A stretch of 64,000 nucleotides of DNA from Alistipes sp. (GTDB lineage Bacteria > Bacteroidota > Bacteroidia > Bacteroidales > Rikenellaceae), in contig JAIDUK010000036.1 in NCBI GenBank assembly GCA_029060215.1, forward strand, positions 1 to 64,000, given 5' to 3'. Both the position numbers and the translations under genes were made by a program. The notes under the pieces were generated by a model, which was given only the letters and a program-made list of their open reading frames with translations, ran no database searches and had not been told where the DNA came from. How positions within the stretch are numbered: the first letter of the stretch is position 1; the number at the start of each line of letters is the position of its first letter. Shown in pieces: positions 20,694-29,570 of the stretch.

Positions 20694-21986
20694 ATGAACT
20701 ACACCCAGACCCTCGAATTCCTCTTTCAGGCCCTGCCCGCCTACGAAACCAAAGGCGCCACGGCCTACAAGCCGGGATTGGAGCGTATCGCCGCATTCTG
20801 CCGCCACATGGGCAACCCGCAGCGCAATTTCTTCACCGTCCACGTGGCCGGCACCAACGGCAAGGGTTCGGTGTCGCACATCGTCGCCTCGGTGCTCCAG
20901 CAGGCGGGTTACCGCACGGGGCTCTTCACCTCGCCCCACCTGCTCGACTTCCGCGAGCGCATCCGGGTCGACGGCGAGATGATTCCCAAGCAGAAGGTGG
21001 TGAACTTCGTCGACAAGCACCGCGACAAGATGGTGGAGCTCGACCTCTCGTTCTTCGAGATGACGGCCGCCATGGCGTTCGATTTCTTCGCGCAGAGCGA
21101 CGTCGAGGTCGCCGTCATCGAAACCGGGTTGGGCGGGCGGCTCGACGCCACCAACATCATCGTGCCCATCGTCAGCGTCATCACCAACGTCGGGTTGGAG
21201 CACACCGACCTTTTGGGCGATACGCTGCCCAAGATCGCCGCCGAGAAGGCCGGCATCGTCAAGAAAAGCATTCCGGTGGTCATCGGCGAGAGCGATCCGC
21301 GCTACAACGCCGCCATCGAGCAGGCCGCCGCGGCCAACAAGTCGAAGGTGATCTACGCCGAGCAGATTTTCCAGTGCGAGGAGCAGCGTTCCAAGGAGAA
21401 CGGGCAGCAGTTCCGCTTGCGCCGCATGCGCGACAGCCGGGCCTACGACATCGACCTCGATCTGGCCGGGAGCTACCAGCGCCGCAACATCGTCACGGCG
21501 GCCGCTACGGTCGACTTTCTGCACGAGGAGACCCCGCTCACCATTTCGCGCCGCGCTTTCATGGAGGGGACCCGCCACGCCGCGGCCAATACCTCGTTGT
21601 GCGGCCGTTGGCAGCGCATCGCCGAAGCGCCCCTCACCCTCTGCGACACCGGGCACAACGCCCATGGCATGGCCTATGTGGCCGAGCAGCTGAAAACCGT
21701 GCCGCACGACAAACTTTATTGTGTGATGGGCTTCGTCCGCGACAAGGACCTTGCTCACATTCTGCCCCTGCTGCCCCGCGACGCGCATTACATCTTCACG
21801 GCCGCACAGAGCCACCGCGCGCTGCCCGCAGCCGAGCTCGCCGCCAAAGCCGCCATCTACGGGTTGCAGGGCGAGACAGCGGAAAACGTCGCAGCCGCAC
21901 TGGCGCGGGCCCGCGAGCTGGCGACGCCCGAAGACGCCATCTTCGTCGGCGGCAGCACCTACGTCGTGGCGGAAGCACTGGAGTAA
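20694..21986 (+). CDS. folC: Bifunctional dihydrofolate synthase / folylpolyglutamate synthase
   Basis: A 430-residue Mur-ligase-family enzyme that adds glutamate to dihydropteroate and to folates. The P-loop GTNGKGS is at 53-59. Conserved features include the LFTSPHLLDFRERI segment, ETGLGGRLDATN and the CDTGHNAHG motif of the C-terminal ligase domain. It is 12 bases downstream of lnt and probably cotranscribed. Its stop lies directly against an A/T-rich repeat. folK, another folate gene, lies near the window end. Confidence 0.94.
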   Translation: MNYTQTLEFLFQALPAYETKGATAYKPGLERIAAFCRHMGNPQRNFFTVHVAGTNGKGSVSHIVASVLQQAGYRTGLFTSPHLLDFRERIRVDGEMIPKQKVVNFVDKHRDKMVELDLSFFEMTAAMAFDFFAQSDVEVAVIETGLGGRLDATNIIVPIVSVITNVGLEHTDLLGDTLPKIAAEKAGIVKKSIPVVIGESDPRYNAAIEQAAAANKSKVIYAEQIFQCEEQRSKENGQQFRLRRMRDSRAYDIDLDLAGSYQRRNIVTAAATVDFLHEETPLTISRRAFMEGTRHAAANTSLCGRWQRIAEAPLTLCDTGHNAHGMAYVAEQLKTVPHDKLYCVMGFVRDKDLAHILPLLPRDAHYIFTAAQSHRALPAAELAAKAAIYGLQGETAENVAAALARARELATPEDAIFVGGSTYVVAEALE

Positions 21987-22191
21987 TTAAAAATGAAAAA
22001 TTAAGAATTAAAAATTGTTTTTGCGGCAGCAAGGGGGGGGGCTTGAAGGTTTTCTCATCTAAGCAGAGTTCAAGCATTCCCCGACACCCTTTCATAAAAA
22101 TCCTTAGACAAACTCAAGAACCATTCAGAACCCGGTTGATTCTGCATTCAGCCTATCGGCACCGCCGATTTTTAATTCTTAATCCTTAGTT
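21984..22191. repeat. A/T-rich inverted-repeat element with a G9 tract
   Basis: Imperfect inverted arms (about 21986-22017, with AATTAAGAATTAAAAATT, and 22168-22190, with TTTTTAATTCTTAATCC) flank 150 bases without a gene. A run of nine G lies at 22033-22041. It looks like a small non-coding repeat element placed at the end of folC. Confidence 0.5.
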
Positions 22192-22224
22192 AAAAAGGGA
22201 ACTTTCTACGAAAGTTCCCTTTTT
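22192..22224. terminator. Bidirectional terminator (folC / DUF3467 gene)
   Basis: A perfect 14-bp stem (22192-22205 with 22211-22224) with A and T runs at its ends, between convergent genes. Confidence 0.9.
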
Positions 22225-22225
22225 G

Positions 22226-22528
22226 TTACGCTTCTCCCATCTTGGGCCCTGCGTCGGAGGGCTGGGGCGAGGGGATTTCGATTTTGCCCACGTTGCTTTC
22301 GTAGCGCACGATGTTTTCTTGCAGCGAGCGCAGCAGCCGTTTGGCATGTTCGGGCGTCAGGATGATCCGGCTCTTGACGCGGGCTTTCTGCACGCCCGGC
22401 AGCACGGTCGCGAAATCGATGATGAATTCCGACGTGGAGTGGGATATGATCGCCAGATTGGAGTAGTGGCCCTGTGCCGTCTGGTCGTCCAGCTCCACAT
22501 CGATTCCGAATTGTTTCATCTCCGCCAT
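22226..22528 (-). CDS. DUF3467 family protein
   Basis: A 100-residue protein with the DUF3467 pattern: GHYSNLAIISHSTSEFIIDFATVLPG followed by SRIILTPEHAKRLLRSLQENI. The start at 22528 (MAEMKQFG) begins the conserved domain; longer in-frame openings run into non-conserved sequence. No enzymatic motif, membrane segment or signal peptide is present. The role is unknown. It is a single gene ending in a shared terminator. Confidence 0.75.
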   Translation of the reverse strand: MAEMKQFGIDVELDDQTAQGHYSNLAIISHSTSEFIIDFATVLPGVQKARVKSRIILTPEHAKRLLRSLQENIVRYESNVGKIEIPSPQPSDAGPKMGEA

Positions 22529-22745
22529 AGTGTTTCCGATTGGTTGTTGACAGCTGCAAAAATACCCCTTTCCGCCACCCGTTATGCAAGGCCGGGGCCA
22601 AAGTTTTCGATATTTTATCAACATATCCGACTTTTCGGAGAGCCGCCGGGCCTTTTTCGGGCGATGCTTGCGCGAATCTCGCAGCTTTTTCGTACCTTTG
22701 GCTTCGCCTTGCATACGGTCCCGCCCCGGCAGGTTCGAACTTCGG

Positions 22746-22777
22746 TTTGCTTCTGCGCGCGGCTTTTCGTATCTTCG
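22746..22777 (+). promoter_or_regulatory. Promoter of the exporter-cmk-ispH run
   Basis: A -33 TTTG (22746-22749), a 20-base spacer and a -7 TATCTTCG (22770-22777), 12 bases before the exporter start. Confidence 0.7.
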
Positions 22778-22789
22778 CACGTTGAACCT

Positions 22790-23467
22790 ATGTCACTCGA
22801 AATTCTCGAACTCCTCTTCCGCGGCATCTGCGTGGGCATCGCGGCGTCGATCACCGTCGGCCCCGTGGCGGTGCTGTGCATCCAGCGCACGCTCTCCAAG
22901 AACCGGCGTTCGGGCATCGTCTCGGGCATCGGGGTCGCCTGTGCCGACACCTTCATGGCCATGGCGGCGTTCTTCTTCTATTCGATGCTCCAGAGCCAGA
23001 TCGAGCAGTACAACACGGCCTTGCGCATCGTCGGAGGGTTGTTGGTCATCGGGGTCGGCATCTTCATCTTCTCGCAGAACCCCGTGCCGCAGATCCGGCG
23101 CAACCGCGCCGGGCGGAGTTCGCTGTGGCAGGACTTCGTGTCGATCTTCGGGTTGACCATCGCCAATTTCATCATGGTCATCCCCTACATCCTCGCATTC
23201 TTCGCCGTCTTCAACATCTCCAGCGGCGACGTGCAGGGGCAGGGTTTCGGCGGGTTTCTCCGCGCCGTCTTCGTCATCGCCGGGTTCTTCGGCGGGGCCG
23301 CCGCGTGGTGGACTTTTCTGGCTTTCTTCATCAACCTCTTCCGGCGGCGGTTCCGGCCGCGCCACATGCTGACGATCAACCACATCGCCGGCGCCGTCAT
23401 CGGTCTCTTAGGCATCTATACCATATTATCCACTTTTTTTGACATCTTTCCCCATGTCGGCCATTGA
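22790..23467 (+). CDS. LysE/RhtB-family transporter
   Basis: A 225-residue membrane protein with about six hydrophobic segments. The N-terminus is characteristic of the LysE superfamily (SITVGPVAVLCIQRTLSK, about 20-37), in which a GP motif in the first helix is followed by a basic loop. Members export amino acids or other small metabolites; the substrate here is unknown. Its end overlaps the cmk start by 14 bases, so the two are translationally close. Confidence 0.75.
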   Translation: MSLEILELLFRGICVGIAASITVGPVAVLCIQRTLSKNRRSGIVSGIGVACADTFMAMAAFFFYSMLQSQIEQYNTALRIVGGLLVIGVGIFIFSQNPVPQIRRNRAGRSSLWQDFVSIFGLTIANFIMVIPYILAFFAVFNISSGDVQGQGFGGFLRAVFVIAGFFGGAAAWWTFLAFFINLFRRRFRPRHMLTINHIAGAVIGLLGIYTILSTFFDIFPHVGH

Positions 23468-24158
23468 TAAGAAGATCATCATCGCCGTCGACGGTTTTTC
23501 GTCGTGCGGCAAAAGTACGTTCGCCAAGGCCATCGCCGCCCGTCTGGGCTACATCTTCATCGACACCGGCGCCATGTACCGCGCCGTGACGCTCTACGCG
23601 CTCGAAAACGGCGCCATCCGTTCGGGCATCGTCGACGAGGAGGAGGTCTGCCGTCTCTTGGACCGCATCGCCATCACCTTCCGGTTCAACCCCGCGCGCG
23701 GCGCCAGCGACATCTACGTCAACGGCGATCTGGTCGAGGGCAAGATCCGCACCATCGAGGTCAGCAATTGCGTCAGTCAGGTCAGCGCCATTCCCGCCGT
23801 GCGGAAGAAGCTGGTGGCCATGCAGCAGGAGATGGGACGGCGGCGCGGCGTGGTCATGGACGGCCGCGACATCGGCACGGTGGTCTTCCCCGACGCCGAG
23901 TTGAAGCTCTTCATGACGGCCGATCCGGCCGTGCGGGCCCAGCGTCGCTACGACGAGCTCACGGCCAAGGGGCAGCAGGTCACCCTCGAGGAGATCGAGC
24001 GCAACGTCCGCGAGCGCGACAAGGCCGACATGAGCCGCGCCATTTCGCCCCTGCGGCAGGCCGACGACGCCATCGTGCTCGACAACAGCCGCATGACCGT
24101 CGACGAGCAGATGGAGTGGTTCTTGGAGTTGTTCGGCAAGATTTCGAGCGGGCAGTAG
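23454..24158 (+). CDS. cmk: Cytidylate kinase
   Basis: A 234-residue P-loop enzyme phosphorylating CMP and dCMP. The nucleotide loop GFSSCGKST is at 14-22, followed by FIDTGAMYRAVTL and the DGRDIGTVVFPDAELK motif of bacterial CMP kinases. The start at 23454 (MSAIDKKI) is chosen; an ATG five codons upstream is also possible. ispH follows after 14 bases. The cmk-ispH order also occurs in other Bacteroidota. Confidence 0.94.
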   Translation: MSAIDKKIIIAVDGFSSCGKSTFAKAIAARLGYIFIDTGAMYRAVTLYALENGAIRSGIVDEEEVCRLLDRIAITFRFNPARGASDIYVNGDLVEGKIRTIEVSNCVSQVSAIPAVRKKLVAMQQEMGRRRGVVMDGRDIGTVVFPDAELKLFMTADPAVRAQRRYDELTAKGQQVTLEEIERNVRERDKADMSRAISPLRQADDAIVLDNSRMTVDEQMEWFLELFGKISSGQ

Positions 24159-24172
24159 CGGGTTCTTTCGGC

Positions 24173-25069
24173 ATGCGGATCGAGATCGACCATAAATCGG
24201 GGTTTTGTTTCGGTGTGGTCCGGGCCATCGACGAGGCCGAAGCGGCGCTCGCGCGCGGCGGCGAGGTCTTTTCGTTGGGCGACATCGTCCACAACCGCAT
24301 CGAGGTCCAGCGGCTCGAGCAGCTCGGGTTGCGTACGCTGACCCGCAGCGGGATGCAGCAGGCGGCAGGCGGCAGGATGCTTGTCCGCGCCCACGGCGAG
24401 CCGCCGACTACCTACGCCGAAGCCCGCAGGTTGGGCATCGGCATCATCGACGCCACGTGTCCCGTGGTCGCCCGGTTGCAGGCCCGCGTCGTGCAGGCGC
24501 ACGCGGCCATGCGGCCCGTGGGCGGGCAGGTGGTCATCCTCGGCAAGCGGGGCCACGCCGAGGTGGTGGGGCTCACAGGGCAGGTCGGCGAGCCGACCAT
24601 CGTCGTCGAGAGCGACGAGGATCTCGCGCAGATCGACTTCGCACGCCCGATCTACTTTCTTTCGCAGACCACGCAGAGCATCGCCCTCTTCGAGCGGTTG
24701 GGCGCCCTGATGCGGCTTCGGGCCGCCGACCCTTCCGCCGTGCGCATCGACGACACGATTTGCCGGCAGGTGTCGGGGCGCGAGCAGCATCTGGCCGAGT
24801 TCGCCGCCCGCTTCGACGCCGTGATCTTCGTCTGCGGGCGCAAGTCGTCCAACGGCAAGGTGCTCTTCGAGGTGTGCCGCCGGGCCAATCCCCGGGCCTA
24901 CAACATCGAGGAGCCCGCCGAGTTGCAGGCCGAATGGTTCGAGGGGGTCGCTTCGGTGGGTATCTGCGGCGCCACGTCCACCCCCAAATGGCTCATGCAG
25001 CAGGTGGCGGAAGCAATCCGCAACGAAGAGTTGCCGCCGTCCGCTTTCGGGAAAACCTGCATGAAATAA
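24173..25069 (+). CDS. ispH: 4-hydroxy-3-methylbut-2-enyl diphosphate reductase (IspH/LytB)
   Basis: A protein of 298 residues, the last enzyme of the MEP isoprenoid pathway, producing IPP and DMAPP. The three Fe-S ligand cysteines are at positions 12 (GFCFGV), 96 (DATCPVV) and 197 (DTICRQ). The substrate-binding histidines (VRAHGEPP, KRGHAEV) and GICGATSTP motif are present. The start at 24173 gives the family MRIEIDHKSGFCFGV opening. A TTTCAC-type repeat begins a few bases beyond its stop. Confidence 0.95.
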   Translation: MRIEIDHKSGFCFGVVRAIDEAEAALARGGEVFSLGDIVHNRIEVQRLEQLGLRTLTRSGMQQAAGGRMLVRAHGEPPTTYAEARRLGIGIIDATCPVVARLQARVVQAHAAMRPVGGQVVILGKRGHAEVVGLTGQVGEPTIVVESDEDLAQIDFARPIYFLSQTTQSIALFERLGALMRLRAADPSAVRIDDTICRQVSGREQHLAEFAARFDAVIFVCGRKSSNGKVLFEVCRRANPRAYNIEEPAELQAEWFEGVASVGICGATSTPKWLMQQVAEAIRNEELPPSAFGKTCMK

Positions 25070-25072
25070 ACA

Positions 25073-25104
25073 GCCTTTCACTTTTCACCCTTCACTTTTC
25101 ACCC
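25073..25104 (+). repeat. Short TTTCACTTTTCACC repeat between ispH and the next gene
   Basis: Four to five CTTTCAC/TTTTCAC units in one orientation. A minor member of the heptad-arm family, lacking an opposite arm. Confidence 0.65.
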
Positions 25105-25107
25105 GAC

Positions 25108-25581
25108 ATGAACTATTTTCTCCGCTCACTGAAATATTTCGCCGCCCTGTGCGTTTTGTGCATAGTTCTGATGGCGTTGATGCTCGCAACGGGTACTTCG
25201 GCCCTTTCGGCCCGGGATACGGTCTACGTCATGTTCCACACCACCCGTTACCTCACCATGCTGGGCGCCATCGTGGTGTTGGCGGCGCTCTATCCCCGTT
25301 TCGGGTTCGTCGTCCGCAGGATCGAGGGCAGCACCGAGCGCCATCGGCAGCAGATCGTCCATGCTTTCAAGTCGGCAGGGTTTTCGCTGGTCTGCGAGGC
25401 CGACGGGCGGATGATCTTTCGCGCCGAGAGTTTTCTCCTTCGGCTGCTGCTGCTTTTCGAGGACCGGATCGCCGTGCGGCAGGACGGGGAGCATATCGTC
25501 CTCGACGGCATCCGCCGCGGAGTGGCTCGGGTCGAATACCGGTTGGATTCCTACATACGAATGACCGCACGCAATGAATAG
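25108..25581 (+). CDS. Hypothetical two-helix membrane protein
   Basis: A 157-residue protein not recognised as a named family. Hydrophobic segments lie at about 10-30 and 47-66, followed by a cytoplasmic C-terminal half (about 70-157) with alternating strands such as GFSLVCEADGRMIFRAES and EHIVLDGIRRGVARVEYRL. The gene overlaps the S41 peptidase start by 8 bases, which implies coupled translation and perhaps a shared envelope role. No catalytic motif is visible. Confidence 0.6.
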   Translation: MNYFLRSLKYFAALCVLCIVLMALMLATGTSALSARDTVYVMFHTTRYLTMLGAIVVLAALYPRFGFVVRRIEGSTERHRQQIVHAFKSAGFSLVCEADGRMIFRAESFLLRLLLLFEDRIAVRQDGEHIVLDGIRRGVARVEYRLDSYIRMTARNE

Positions 25582-27235
25582 AAAATACCGTTATCTGCTC
25601 ACGGCCGCCACGGCCGTCGCCGCCGCAGGTCTGTTGACTTTCGGCAGCCGCAACGACTTCGGGCTGGGCCGCAACATGGAGATCGCCGTCAACATGATGC
25701 GCGAGCTGTCGGTCGGTTACGTCGACCCCGTCGACCCCGACAAGCTCATGCTCGGCGCCGCGCAGGGCATGGTCCGCGATCTGGACCCCTACACCGAGTT
25801 CATCCCCGCCGAGGAGATGTCCGATTTCGAGTTGATGACCACCGGCAAGTACGGCGGCATCGGGTCGCTCATCCGCAAGAAGGGCGACCGGGTCGTCATC
25901 GCCCAGCCTTACAAGGGTTCTCCGGCCGACCGCGCCGGGTTGAAGATCGGCGACCGGATTCTCGCCATCGACGGCAAGGATGCCCAAGGCTTCTCCACCG
26001 AGCAGGTTTCGGCCGCGCTCAAGGGCGACCCGGGCACCAAGGTCAAGATCAGCGTCGAGCATCTCGACGGTACGCAGCAGACCTTCGTCCTCACTCGCGA
26101 GCGCATCGCCATCCCCAGCGTGCCCTACGCCGGGTGGGTCGCCGACAGCATCGGCTATCTGCGCCACAGCGACTTCACCGAGGGTTCCTACGAGGAGTTG
26201 CGCGCCGCCATCGAGCGGTTGCGGCAGGAGCGGCCGCTCGGGGGGTTGATCCTCGACTACAGGTCCAACGGCGGCGGCATCTTGCAGGAGGCGGTCAAGA
26301 TCCTCTCCTTGTTCGTGCCCAAGGGCACCGAGGTCGTCAGCACCAAGGGGCGCACCGAGCGTTCGAAGCAGACCTACCGCACCGCTTCCGAACCGGCGTT
26401 CCCCGATTTGCCGCTCGTCGTGTTGATCAACGGCAGCACCGCTTCCGCCGCCGAGATCGTCGCCGGGGCCTTGCAGGACCTCGACCGCGCCGTGCTCATC
26501 GGGCAGCGCAGTTTCGGCAAGGGGTTGGTGCAGAGCACCCGGCCGTTGGGCTACAACGCCATGTTGAAGCTCACCACGGCCAAATATTACATCCCCTCGG
26601 GGCGGTGCATTCAGGCCATCGACTACTCCCATTCGCAGGAGGGGGCCGTCAGCGCCGTGCCCGATTCGCTCGTCAGCGAGTTCGCCACCCGCGCCGGGCG
26701 CAAGGTCTACGACGGCGGGGGCATCATGCCCGATCTGCCCGCCGAGCTCGAGTACATCAGCCGCTTCGCCGCCACGCTCTACGCACTCGGGTTCATCGAC
26801 GACTTCGGCGACGAGTACATGCGCCGGCATCCCGAGGCGCCCGCCGATCTGACCGCCTTCTCCATCAGCGACGCCGATTACGACGACTTCCGCAAGTTCA
26901 TGCAGGACAAGCAGGTGCCCTACGAGTCCGATTCGCGCCGCGCGCTGCGGCAGCTCCGCGACGCGGCCAAGGCCGACCGGTTCGATGCCGTCGGGCAGCA
27001 GATCGCGGCCATCGAGGAGAGACTCCACGACGATACGCAGGCCAACATCGAGACTTACCGCAAGGAGATCGAGCGTTCGATCAACAGCGACATCGTCCTG
27101 CGCCACGGCTACACCCAAGGGGTCATCGCCCGTTCGCTGCCCGACGACAAGGAGGTGCGGCAGGCCGTCGCCTTGTTGGGCGATCCGCAGGAGTACGCCC
27201 GCATCCTCTCCGAGCAGGACACCCGCCGCAAATAG
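25574..27235 (+). CDS. S41-family C-terminal processing peptidase (Ctp/Prc)
   Basis: A protein of 553 residues with an N-terminal hydrophobic segment (about 6-24) serving as signal or anchor. A PDZ domain lies at about 90-175 (SPADRAGLKIGDRILAIDG). The S41 protease core has the predicted nucleophile serine in GSTASAAEI (S291) and lysine in SFGKGLVQ (K316). The C-terminal extension (about 400-553) is helical. Such proteases trim envelope proteins in the periplasm. It is flanked by membrane proteins and a histidine kinase on the same strand. Confidence 0.9.
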   Translation: MNRKYRYLLTAATAVAAAGLLTFGSRNDFGLGRNMEIAVNMMRELSVGYVDPVDPDKLMLGAAQGMVRDLDPYTEFIPAEEMSDFELMTTGKYGGIGSLIRKKGDRVVIAQPYKGSPADRAGLKIGDRILAIDGKDAQGFSTEQVSAALKGDPGTKVKISVEHLDGTQQTFVLTRERIAIPSVPYAGWVADSIGYLRHSDFTEGSYEELRAAIERLRQERPLGGLILDYRSNGGGILQEAVKILSLFVPKGTEVVSTKGRTERSKQTYRTASEPAFPDLPLVVLINGSTASAAEIVAGALQDLDRAVLIGQRSFGKGLVQSTRPLGYNAMLKLTTAKYYIPSGRCIQAIDYSHSQEGAVSAVPDSLVSEFATRAGRKVYDGGGIMPDLPAELEYISRFAATLYALGFIDDFGDEYMRRHPEAPADLTAFSISDADYDDFRKFMQDKQVPYESDSRRALRQLRDAAKADRFDAVGQQIAAIEERLHDDTQANIETYRKEIERSINSDIVLRHGYTQGVIARSLPDDKEVRQAVALLGDPQEYARILSEQDTRRK

Positions 27236-27244
27236 CCCGAGGCC

Positions 27245-28420
27245 ATGAATTTCCGTCGTTTCCTCTCGTTCCGCAACCGCGTGGTGGTCATCGTCGTCGG
27301 GGTGTTGCTGGGCGCTTTGTCGCTCCTCTACACCAACAACATGGCTACCCGTCTGCGCGAGAAGGAGCAGCACGACGTGGCGTTGTGGGCCCACGCCATG
27401 GAGCGGGTCAACCGCGACGCCATGGGGGGCGCCATGGCCGATCCGCTCGTGGCCGACATCATGTCGACCAACAACAACATCCCCTTCATCATCACCAACG
27501 AGAATCTCGAGGTCATCACCTCGCACCTGATCCCCGACCGCATCATCGACCACCCCGACCTGCTGCGCCGGCGCATCGACGACTTTACCGAGGAGAATCC
27601 CCCGCGGCCCGTGCGTTTCTGGTGGCCCGACGAGCACTACCACATCATCTTCTACGGCAAGTCGCGGTTGCTCAAGTCGTTGTATTGGTTCCCCTACGTG
27701 CAGATCCTCGTCGTCACGGTCTTCATCCTCTTGGGTTTCATCGCCTTCCGGTCGACCAAGCACGACGAGCAGAACCGCGTCTGGATCGGGCTCGCCAAGG
27801 AGACCGCCCACCAGCTCGGCACCCCCACTTCGTCGCTCTTGGGGTGGATCGAGTACCTGCGGTCGCAGCCCGTCGACCAGTCGGCCGTCGACGAGATGAA
27901 CAAGGACCTGACCCACCTGATGAAGATCGTCGACCGCTTCTCCAAAATCGGTTCCGAGACCCCGCTCACTCCGGCCAACATCAACGAGACCGTCGGCGAG
28001 TCGGTCATGTACTTCCGCAAGCGCATCCCCCGCAACGTCACGCTCGGGTTCAACGGGTTGGCCATCGCTCCGGTGCAGGCGTGCATCAACGCCGCGCTCT
28101 TCGAGTGGGTCGTCGAAAACCTCCTCAAGAATTCGCTCGACGCCTTGCAGGGGCACGGGTCCATCGACGTGCATATTTCGGCCGACGACCGCCATGTCAT
28201 GATCGACGTCCGCGACACCGGCAAGGGGATCCCCAAAAGCAATTGGAAGCGGATCTTCGAGCCCGGGTTCACCACCAAGACCCGGGGTTGGGGATTGGGG
28301 CTCTCGCTCTCGCGCCGCATCGTCGAGGAGTACCATCAGGGGCGCATCGCCGTCATCGATTCCGAACCCGGCAAGGGTACTACCATCCGCATCACCCTCA
28401 AACGCATCTTCGAGGCATGA
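27245..28420 (+). CDS. Orphan sensor histidine kinase
   Basis: A 391-residue membrane kinase. Two membrane segments (about 13-30 and 150-168) bracket a small periplasmic sensor domain. The dimerisation box contains H189 (KETAHQLGTPTSSLLGW), and the ATPase domain has N (ENLLKNSLDAL), G1 (DTGKGI), F (FEPGFTT) and G2 (GWGLGLSLSRR) boxes. There is no response regulator nearby. It lies 9 bases after the S41 protease and overlaps the DUF4271 gene by ATGA, so it may report on envelope processing. Confidence 0.87.
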   Translation: MNFRRFLSFRNRVVVIVVGVLLGALSLLYTNNMATRLREKEQHDVALWAHAMERVNRDAMGGAMADPLVADIMSTNNNIPFIITNENLEVITSHLIPDRIIDHPDLLRRRIDDFTEENPPRPVRFWWPDEHYHIIFYGKSRLLKSLYWFPYVQILVVTVFILLGFIAFRSTKHDEQNRVWIGLAKETAHQLGTPTSSLLGWIEYLRSQPVDQSAVDEMNKDLTHLMKIVDRFSKIGSETPLTPANINETVGESVMYFRKRIPRNVTLGFNGLAIAPVQACINAALFEWVVENLLKNSLDALQGHGSIDVHISADDRHVMIDVRDTGKGIPKSNWKRIFEPGFTTKTRGWGLGLSLSRRIVEEYHQGRIAVIDSEPGKGTTIRITLKRIFEA

Positions 28421-29535
28421 TTCTTCTTCCGACCCAGACCGACATGCTCCCCGCACAGCCGGGCGGTTCTTCGACGCAGGGTTCCGCCGCGCAGCCGCAG
28501 GATCCGACCGTTCCGGCGCTGGATTCCGCCGCTCCGGTACAAACTTCCGCCGCTTCGCCGCAAACTTCCGCCGCACAGTCGCAGGGCATCTCCGCAGCCG
28601 ATTCATCGGGGCATGCCGCCGCTCCGGACCGGCCGCAGACCGATTCCCTCGGCCGGCCGCTCTCCGATTCGCTCGCCTTGCGGCTCTTCGGGGCCGATTC
28701 CCTTTCGGGCAGCGATTCGCTTTTCTTGGCCGGGGCCGCAGGGATCGATTCACTGGCCCTTGCGCCCGACCCCGACCCGCTCTACCGGCCTGCTTCGGTC
28801 CGCGAGGTCTTCGGCAGCCAGACCCTCGTCGCGGCGCCCGTCCCGACGTTCCACAGCGAGCCCCTCAGGCCCCTCACCGGCAATCCGTTTTTCGAGGGTT
28901 TCGTCTTGTTGCTCGCCGCCGCCTACGCCTTGCTGCTCTACCGCCACATCGGCGACATCAAGCTGTTGCTCTACCGCGTCTCGCACGACCGTGCATCCAG
29001 CGAGCGGCTCATGGAAGATCCCGGCGGCAACACCCTCGCACGGTTTCTGAAGATTTCGGCCGCCATCGGCCTGCTCTTCATCGGCGTCGCGGCGGCCCGT
29101 TATGCCGAAACGTTCATCGCCCCGGCTTTGTTCCCGGCCCTGCCGCCGCAGGCCACGGCGGCCGTCTGCCTCTTCTTCGCCGCCCTGTGGGCCGTCATCG
29201 CCGCCTACCAGTCGCTCGTGCTCCGCACCGCGACCGCCATCACGCTGACACGTCCGTTCATGAACCAGCTGTGGCTGCTCAAGCGCACTTATTTCGCGCT
29301 GGCGGTGGTCGTCGCCACCCCGCCGCTGCTGCTCTTCGCGCTTTGTCCGCCCGGCGCCGGGCGGCTGTGGCTCGGGCTCTCGCTGCTCGAATTGGCCGTT
29401 ACGGCGGTCTTATACGTCAGAGAGACGCTCCATCTGTTTCTTTCAAAAAAAGTTCCGATTTTGCATTGGTTTTTGTACCTTTGCGCCGTGGAAATCTTCC
29501 CTTTCAGCCTCTTGGCGCTGACGGCGGTACGATAG
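28417..29535 (+). CDS. DUF4271 family membrane protein
   Basis: A 372-residue protein. The first 130 or so residues are low-complexity Ser/Ala/Gln/Pro and repeated DSL motifs. A helical membrane domain follows, with about six segments (from GFVLLLAAAYALLLYRH near 167 to the end). The C-terminal part FLSKKVPILHWFLYLCAVEIFP fits the Bacteroidota DUF4271 family, which commonly precedes hemD. Its function is unknown. It overlaps the kinase stop by four bases. A TACCTTTG at 29476-29483 inside its 3' end could be an extra -7 element for hemD. Confidence 0.72.
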   Translation: MILLPTQTDMLPAQPGGSSTQGSAAQPQDPTVPALDSAAPVQTSAASPQTSAAQSQGISAADSSGHAAAPDRPQTDSLGRPLSDSLALRLFGADSLSGSDSLFLAGAAGIDSLALAPDPDPLYRPASVREVFGSQTLVAAPVPTFHSEPLRPLTGNPFFEGFVLLLAAAYALLLYRHIGDIKLLLYRVSHDRASSERLMEDPGGNTLARFLKISAAIGLLFIGVAAARYAETFIAPALFPALPPQATAAVCLFFAALWAVIAAYQSLVLRTATAITLTRPFMNQLWLLKRTYFALAVVVATPPLLLFALCPPGAGRLWLGLSLLELAVTAVLYVRETLHLFLSKKVPILHWFLYLCAVEIFPFSLLALTAVR

Positions 29536-29570
29536 CCACCGAAGCACAACCGTAAAAACGAGTTTCCCAG

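Noticed and set aside
18996..21815. Long open frame of 939 codons on the minus strand across lnt and folC
   Set aside because: It is antisense to two clearly conserved enzymes and has no recognisable motifs. GC-rich third positions keep opposite frames open. Similar long shadows occur at 19169-22189, 25367-28753 and 26134-29535.
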